Below are positions 57,301 through 64,000 of a DNA stretch of 64,000 bases, piece by piece. Origin of the DNA: Luscinia megarhynchos (Eukaryota > Chordata > Aves > Passeriformes > Turdidae). The stretch covers positions 24,711,320-24,775,319 of the forward strand of contig CM067569.1 in assembly GCA_034336665.1 (NCBI GenBank). The letters run 5' to 3'. The stretch's first letter is position 1. Each line of letters begins with the position of its first letter. Made by a program: the position numbers and the translations under genes. Below the pieces are notes generated by a model, which saw only the letters and a program-made list of their open reading frames with translations, searched no databases and was not told the DNA's origin.

Positions 57301-60300
57301 CTGAAACCTCTTTCTTTGAGCCTATGTCAAAGTTCATTTTGCTGATAATGTTCTGAAGTTAAGTAAAAGCATTTTGTCTGCCTGAGGATAGATGAGTACA
57401 CCTTCCCTTAAGCTCATAAAAAATAATTAGCTCCTTGTTCGGGTTAGAAAGGTACAATTCATAAAAATGCAACTTTATCTCATCTGAAAGCAGATATCAG
57501 TATATTTCATATGGACTACAGAGTAATCTAAATAGTGAGAACAGTTTAAGAGCATTGCAGTTGTACTTGACGTAGATTTGAAATCCTGAAGAATTCAGCC
57601 TCAATTGTGATATCAATCAGTCATTGCAGTTCCTGGTCTGATACTTCTGCACTCAGCAGTTCACATAAATTATTGTTAAAGTCCTTATATAATTTTTCAG
57701 CTGTTCAGGGCTTTCCTTCCTGACATGATCATGATCGAAAGAGTTTGATGTGAACACTGATTTTCATTTGGAACATGTGCCATTTTCATAGCTTCCTGCC
57801 AATGCAATTTCCTTTCTGAATTTACTGCGCTTAAGGATGGAAGTATTTTAAAATTTTTAATAAAACTAAATCAAATAAATATGTATTTTAAGTATTTGGT
57901 TTGCAAAGAATTTTGCTTGCCTGTATTTAGGTATATTTGAAAGTTATTGGGGGGGGAGGGACCCCCGAAAACTCCACTTACTCTTTCAGAGAATGTAATG
58001 TGGTGTAAGCTATAGCTCAGTGCAAATCAGTAAACTATTAGGATGCACTCATCCTACTTTTTTTACCAAACTACTGCCAATAACAATAATAGTATCCCTT
58101 TATTGAAGAGTATTTGACAATAAAGGAAGAGATTCAGAATAAATTCTCTTCTGTTGGAAAAGCACATGTCAAAAAAGAAGAATCCCAAGTAAAGGGTGGC
58201 GGATGGGACAGAGGAGGAGGCTGAAAGGGAAGGCTGATCTCATTCCTTGAGAAATCTGGTAAGGATTCCTCTTCAGATGCTTAAGAAGCTTAGAAGAGCA
58301 TTGTAAAGACTGAAATGTGGAAAAAGTGTATTAAAAGATCATATCCATATGATACAATTAGCACCATATATTATGGAGATCAATACCAGAGCTATAGTAT
58401 ATTTTTTAAATGTGTACAGAGCTTTGAGAAGCAGCCAGTAAGAAAAAAAGCAGGGTTAACTGTTCTCCAAGATAGTTTTTGTGTGGTCAAGAGTGTCAGC
58501 AGAAGACAAAAATTATTCTTTCTGGTACAGGGTATAAATAATTGAGGGAGATTTTAGCATCGAGTCAGGAAATCATTTAAACACTTACTTCACTGTTTTT
58601 CCTGAGCAGAGGCTTTCTGAACAGTGGCCTGGTCCAGCCAGCAAACAGAAAGGCATGACATTCATGCTGACTATAAGGATTTTTATTTTAAAACATTGCT
58701 GTTGGAGGTCTAACTCAGTGTTGTTCTTCCAGGATCATTTGTTAAAGTGAACTGTGGCAGTTTGTTAAATACCAAGGAAAAATAGATTATGTGAGTTTTT
58801 TTAAAAATACTACAAATAATACTTTAATTTATACTGTAAAATATTGTTCCCCATTTTTAAATGCACAAAGATAAAGTAAGCAATCAAATTAGGCTACAAC
58901 AAGTTACCATCAGAGACCACTTTGTAAGCAAACAGAAATAATGTTTATGGAATCAATTCTGTTTGCTTACTGAGTCTCCATAATGGTTTCCTCATGTTAG
59001 AAAATGTGAAATGCATTCTTTGAAATGCTAGATCCTGAACTAGAGATTCCTTCTAACTGTTACCATTTCAAGTGGTAAATATATTTACTAGGCAATACAT
59101 AGCAGAAAACTATCCAAGGGTATTAAACCTTGAAACCCAGTGGTATGAATAGCATATATTACCTGAATTGCTATGAAAGGCATCAAGTCTACACTACAGA
59201 CCTTGTCATACAAGATTTAAGCATAGCTCATGGGGAGCAGAAAACATACATAAAATTATCAGCAGCATTTTAGCATTCACAAGTTAAGCTATTTTTTTTC
59301 ACCTCCTACATGTGGCCAAATTTTACGATTTGCATTTTTCTGCACTCATAATGAACATCTTCATGTTGTGAGTGTAAATCAGTAATTTAAACACAGCTTG
59401 CACACAGCTTCTAAGATGCTTGAGTTGCAGAAAAAGTCAGTTTGAAAAAAAGCTCTTTTTCTCTGTTTATCCTCTGTCATAAATATGATTTGTGTTTTTA
59501 AATAGTGCAAATCCTTGCTTGTCTAGCATAGTCCCAGAACATTCTTTAAATTTAAATTAAAAAGAGAATGAAGCTGAAATAGAAATGTCATGTATAACTA
59601 TTCAATACCATCTAGTAAATACTTATGAACTTGATATTCCATAATTTATATGGGGTCCAGGCTGCCAGATCAGGTCTTCCTCATTCTAAAAATAGGGACA
59701 GGAAAGGAGAAGAAAGAACAAATTTTCCTTGCTCTTGAGAAGGAGTGGGAACAAATTCAAGTGATTTTCAAAGTGTCTTGCTGTTCATCTCTCCTGTAAT
59801 TGCATTTCTAATGTACAAGCCTGCTTTGAATTAATTTGATTTGGAGTTCCATTTTATCAACAGATGTGAGTCATTGTAAGATGCTCATTAGCAAAACTTT
59901 TTCCTCACAAAGATAAAACAATCTTTACAAGTCAGCAATTAAAGAGAAGCTTGTGAGACTGGTAGGAATGCAGTGACATTTGATCCTGACTTTGCAAATA
60001 AGTTCATCCTTACCCACTGGTTTTACAGTGATAACAGTGAAGTCTCAACAGCATACTTTAACACTTCTCCAAAATCAGCCACTGCTTTTGTGCACCACAG
60101 GAACAGATGCCAATTTTCATGAAAATCTAAACAAAGTATTTTCAACTGCTCAGCTGAGGTCGTTGTCTGTTGATATTCTGTGGTACCCAGGAGGATTCTC
60201 TCTTAAGAGGGAACCTTCCTTTTTCCCTGTCTTAACACTGTTACAGCCCTGTGAGAGTTTTTCAGTCATTGAAAAAGGACTGCTAATAAAATCAAAGTAG

Positions 60301-63300
60301 TTAGGTGATTTTATTGTTACTTCCATGCCATTTTATGGGAGGAGTTTAAAAGTATGAAAAATGTTACACTTAAAAACATTTTAATGATGAATATGCAACA
60401 GTGAATGGTACCAGAAACAAAAGAAACAACTAATTTGTTTTATGAACTGGCTGGAGTTTTCACTCAAATGGAGGGAGATCTTTTTTGGGCAGTGACAGAC
60501 AAATCTTAACACTAGTAAAAAACCCTAAACTGGAGTAGATAAATATTGCAAACAATGGACCAGCACAGCACAGACAGTAAACAATAGAAGTTTCTTAGTC
60601 TCTGGTTCTGTCTAGTAAAAGAAGAAATGAACACTGGCTTTGTACTAACTGTTTGCTAAACTATCAGCATGGATGATCATTTCTGTACTGTGCCTTTCTA
60701 CAGTTTTGTTTTTATTTTGTGTGGAAGGTGGTGGTGGTTTTATTGACTATTGGGCAGGCTCAGTGAGTACAGCTGATCATACAGTAACACATAATAAATA
60801 CTGATATACTGAATATTTTGTATAAAATATACAGCACATCAGATTAAGAAAGCCCAAATATTTCTCTCTAGAGAGACTGCATTTACTGTAGATATTTATC
60901 TGAATAATTTGAGCCTTGGTGTATGAGGCTTTCAAGCACAGAAAAAACCCCAGCCAGATAACCAACCAAAAGACCTCGATAATTTATATTGTTATCTCAT
61001 CAGACAAAGAGTGTTCATGAAAGATTTTCTGGCTTAAATGTCATATATAGAACATTCTAACTTCTTTTGCTGCATCCTAAGTAGTCAAGTCCACAGTTTA
61101 TAAGGTAATTTAATAGAATTGATTTTAAATATGTTACTTTATGGTATTTGTAGGTTACAGTTCTGCAGTACTGAAGGACAAAAAAAAAAAAAAGGAATGT
61201 GTATTTTTTAGTATGTTTTGGATAAAGCTGAGTCTTCCACTCAAAACTCTCCTATATGTTTTCCATTCTAGGGACAGAATATGGTTGCTTGGACTTTGTT
61301 TCAGAGTTGCTTTGCAGTCAATGTATTTGTGACAAAATTTTCTTCTCTTTTTAGAAAAATATCTACAGCACTTCTTGGTGCTGTTGGACAGAAGCTATAT
61401 AGTGAAGGTGTTTTGGAATAGTCAAAAATAAAGCAGTAGAGAATTCCAGCACTACCTACATGGATTACTTTCCATACATGTTACTGCTGACTCTGGTGTG
61501 ATACCCTGGTGCAGCTGCGAGCGAGCAGTGGAACCCTGGGCACACAACCCATTGTTCCTGCCAGGAAAAATAAGGCCATGTGGCCAGGAAAAATGCTCAG
61601 CCACCACTGCAGAATACTGCCTGCTGCTCCCAGCTGGAGCAGCAGCAGAGCCCAGGCATTTAATGTAGATCCCTGCTTGTCCCTTTCTGTATTCCTTTTC
61701 CCCATGGCACCAGCCAGAGCAACACTCTACTGGTGGTACAGGAATGTTTCCATAATCCATTTGCTACTGTCACATCTTTGTAAACATTTGTTGCTAACAG
61801 CAACTATATGTTGGTTTCAAAGAGAAAAAAGTTATTTGAAGAGATTGTATCCAAAAAAATCTGATTTATCCTTCCATACACTTTTCCAGATGCTAAACTA
61901 ACACTATTCAAAGAAAAAAGCAAGCGGACTACAGTAAGCACTACTGTTATCAGAAGAAAGTCTTTTCACATAGTAGATAAAGCTAAATCTTATTTACATT
62001 CACTTAACAGCTGTGATTGTATTGATTTTTTTATGATAAGGAATGTCTTCTACTTTCATGAATTAGCACCATAATTATTGAGTCTGCTTTAATGTATGAA
62101 AGGACTCTACATAAATCTAAAGTTGGTTGATACTGTTTTCTAGTAAGAATTTTTGAAAGGAAGTAATTTAGCAACTGTGAACCCAAAAGAACAGGAAAAG
62201 AGCAATCCACAGCAGTTCATTTCCCAAACATTATATAAATTATATGCTTCTGAGTCCAACATTTAGTACGTTATAATAGCAAAGAATTACTATTTATTTG
62301 ATCCCAAAACGCTACATGAAAAAATGTAGTCCTTCAGCACTCAACAAAAACATTGAGGCCAAAAGCCAAGGCATTGACAAAAACAATAAATGCAGGAAGA
62401 TTTTTGCATGGTATGTTGATACAAAATAATTTTACAGATGTGTTGTCTCTCCTCAAGCTGTGGTAAATCCAGAGATTATTCCAGTCCCTCCCTGAAAGCA
62501 GCAAGGTAGAATATCCTGACAGTCCAAGCGCATTAACCCATGTGGTTGATGCCCACGAGCACAATCAGACTGTCCTTTCAGAGACACAGAGCAAGCCCTG
62601 GACTGGGCTGTCACTGCCAGCAGAGCCTGAGTCAAGCTTGGCATTGCCCAAGGCAGACATGAGTTAACTCTGCTGAAGCCTCTCCCAAGAGCCTGTTTCA
62701 CTGCCCAGAGCAACAGGATGCGTTTGGACAGGAGCAGTGACAAAGGGTCACAGAGTGGCCCTTAGTGAGAAGCTCAGATTGAGGATTCTAAGGGATATAA
62801 ATCACCATGACTAAAATGCTGTAGGAGGGTTGATTTCAGGCTATTAAAAATTCTTCATGATTTTGGTTGCATTGTTCAGTATCTGTTATAAATAATTTGC
62901 AACATTTAAGGAAAAAGAAAGCAGCTTCACATGGGATCATGTTGGAATTGTGCCATCAGTAAAGCTGAACTGTGGTATTTGACAAAAAGCCTTGTGTCAA
63001 GGCAAACTAATGACTATTGTTTGACAATTAAAGCTCAGAATTTTCAGGCAAAATAATGGACCATTTTTCTTATTCTACATACAAGTTTAATTTTGGCTCA
63101 AGAGGTTAATAGAACAAAAATATCCTTTGTTGAAGAATTGCTTTTTTTCTTCTATCCTTTGGCCTCATTTACATTACTCCTTCACTTTGGTATCATGTTC
63201 TCTGATCAGCTCTTCTCTCTCTTTTTCTTTTGTATCTTCCTTTCTAGCCCACACATATGCTTAAAAAAAAAGCACAAAAAAGCAAACCAAAACCACTAGA

Positions 63301-64000
63301 GGCTGGAGCTAATGCTGTTCTGGAAAATGCTTCTTTTTTGAATAAGCTATTGCGAGCCAGCCACTTCCTTTCCCCTAGCTGTACCAATTTAAGAACAGTG
63401 TTTAGCAAAGTTTAGGGAAACATTTTTAAATTTTGTCTTATAAATAACCATCCTATCATAATATTTTAGGAAAATTCAAAGCTGAGTGACATATATTATA
63501 AATATATAAATATAAATGATACTGCTCTCAAATGCTAGGAGGTCTGCAACTACCTGTGTAAGAAAAATCCCTAAGCTAAGAAATGAATTGTGGCTTAAAA
63601 CACAGACATTTCCTAAATGTTTTATCACCTGCTTTATTCACAGACAACGTGGGAATTCCTCTGTAGGCCTGTAAGATTAACACCAAATAGGAACTATAAC
63701 ATCTGTCAGCATAAATATAGGTCTGAGTTCTGAAGGAATATCTAATCTTAGAACTGTTTGTTGTGATAGAAGAATCAGGAAACTATACAGTACATCACTG
63801 CATACCCATCATTTTTCCTGACATGGTAGACCTTTCCTACAGAGATGACTATGAATATCCATGTTGTTCCTACGAGAGGTTAAGAAATCTATTTTTTCTT
63901 TCTCTCAATCTGGAAAAAACAAACCTTTCTGGTCGAGAAGTTCTGGTAATAAGAAGAAACTGGCGCTTAGAGAAGAAGAAAAAGTGTTGTGTGTTTAATC
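54311..64000. other. Intergenic, no gene recognised
   Basis: AT-rich, with short open frames that resemble no protein I know. In mammals the genes after RET are CSGALNACT2 and RASGEF1A, and I found no exon of either before the window ends. GC-richer patches near 61490-61740 and 62560-62750 are unclassified. A 14-base A run is at 61180-61193 and a G run at 57949-57956. Confidence 0.7.
61180..61193. repeat. Poly-A run
   Basis: Fourteen consecutive A residues in intergenic DNA; no recognisable retroposon body upstream. Confidence 0.85.

Noticed and set aside
57946..57966. G run followed by CCCCC as a structured element
   Set aside because: It gives only a five-base stem in intergenic DNA; too little to call.
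54311..64000. Exons of the expected downstream neighbours CSGALNACT2 or RASGEF1A
   Set aside because: No conserved glycosyltransferase or RasGEF segments were recognisable in any frame.

Overview
This window is vertebrate nuclear DNA, most likely from a bird. It is AT-rich, its single gene is split by GT-AG introns, and its dispersed repeats are CR1 LINE copies. One of those ends in the ATTCTGTG octamer repeat that marks the 3' end of avian and reptilian CR1. The species cannot be named from the sequence alone.

The window is dominated by RET, the receptor tyrosine kinase for GDNF-family ligands, on the + strand. Exons 2 to 20 lie between 17792 and 49867. Exon boundaries were set by matching translated exons to the known RET protein, by splice sites and by phase. 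Most exon lengths equal those I recall for human RET. Exon 1 (signal peptide) is not in the window, so 1-17791 is read as the downstream part of intron 1. Exons 2-7 encode cadherin-like domains, 8-11 the cysteine-rich domain, transmembrane helix and juxtamembrane segment, 12-18 the kinase, and 19-20 the tail. Both classical C-termini are visible: the short RET9 tail, made by reading through the exon 19 donor, and the long RET51 tail in exon 20.

Layout: 1-17791, intron 1 with two short CR1 fragments, a 16-bp polypyrimidine minisatellite and a poly-T tract; 17792-49867, RET exons 2-20; 49868 to about 50698, 3' UTR and flank; about 50699-54310, a long decayed CR1 LINE on the minus strand; about 54311-64000, intergenic sequence with no recognisable gene.

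I found no novel multi-gene system. The points most worth checking are an apparent 1-bp frameshift in exon 5, a 96-bp stop-free in-frame intron 14 in the kinase domain, a near-duplicate 26-bp coding segment shared by exons 2 and 3, and sharply different third-position GC content between adjacent exons.
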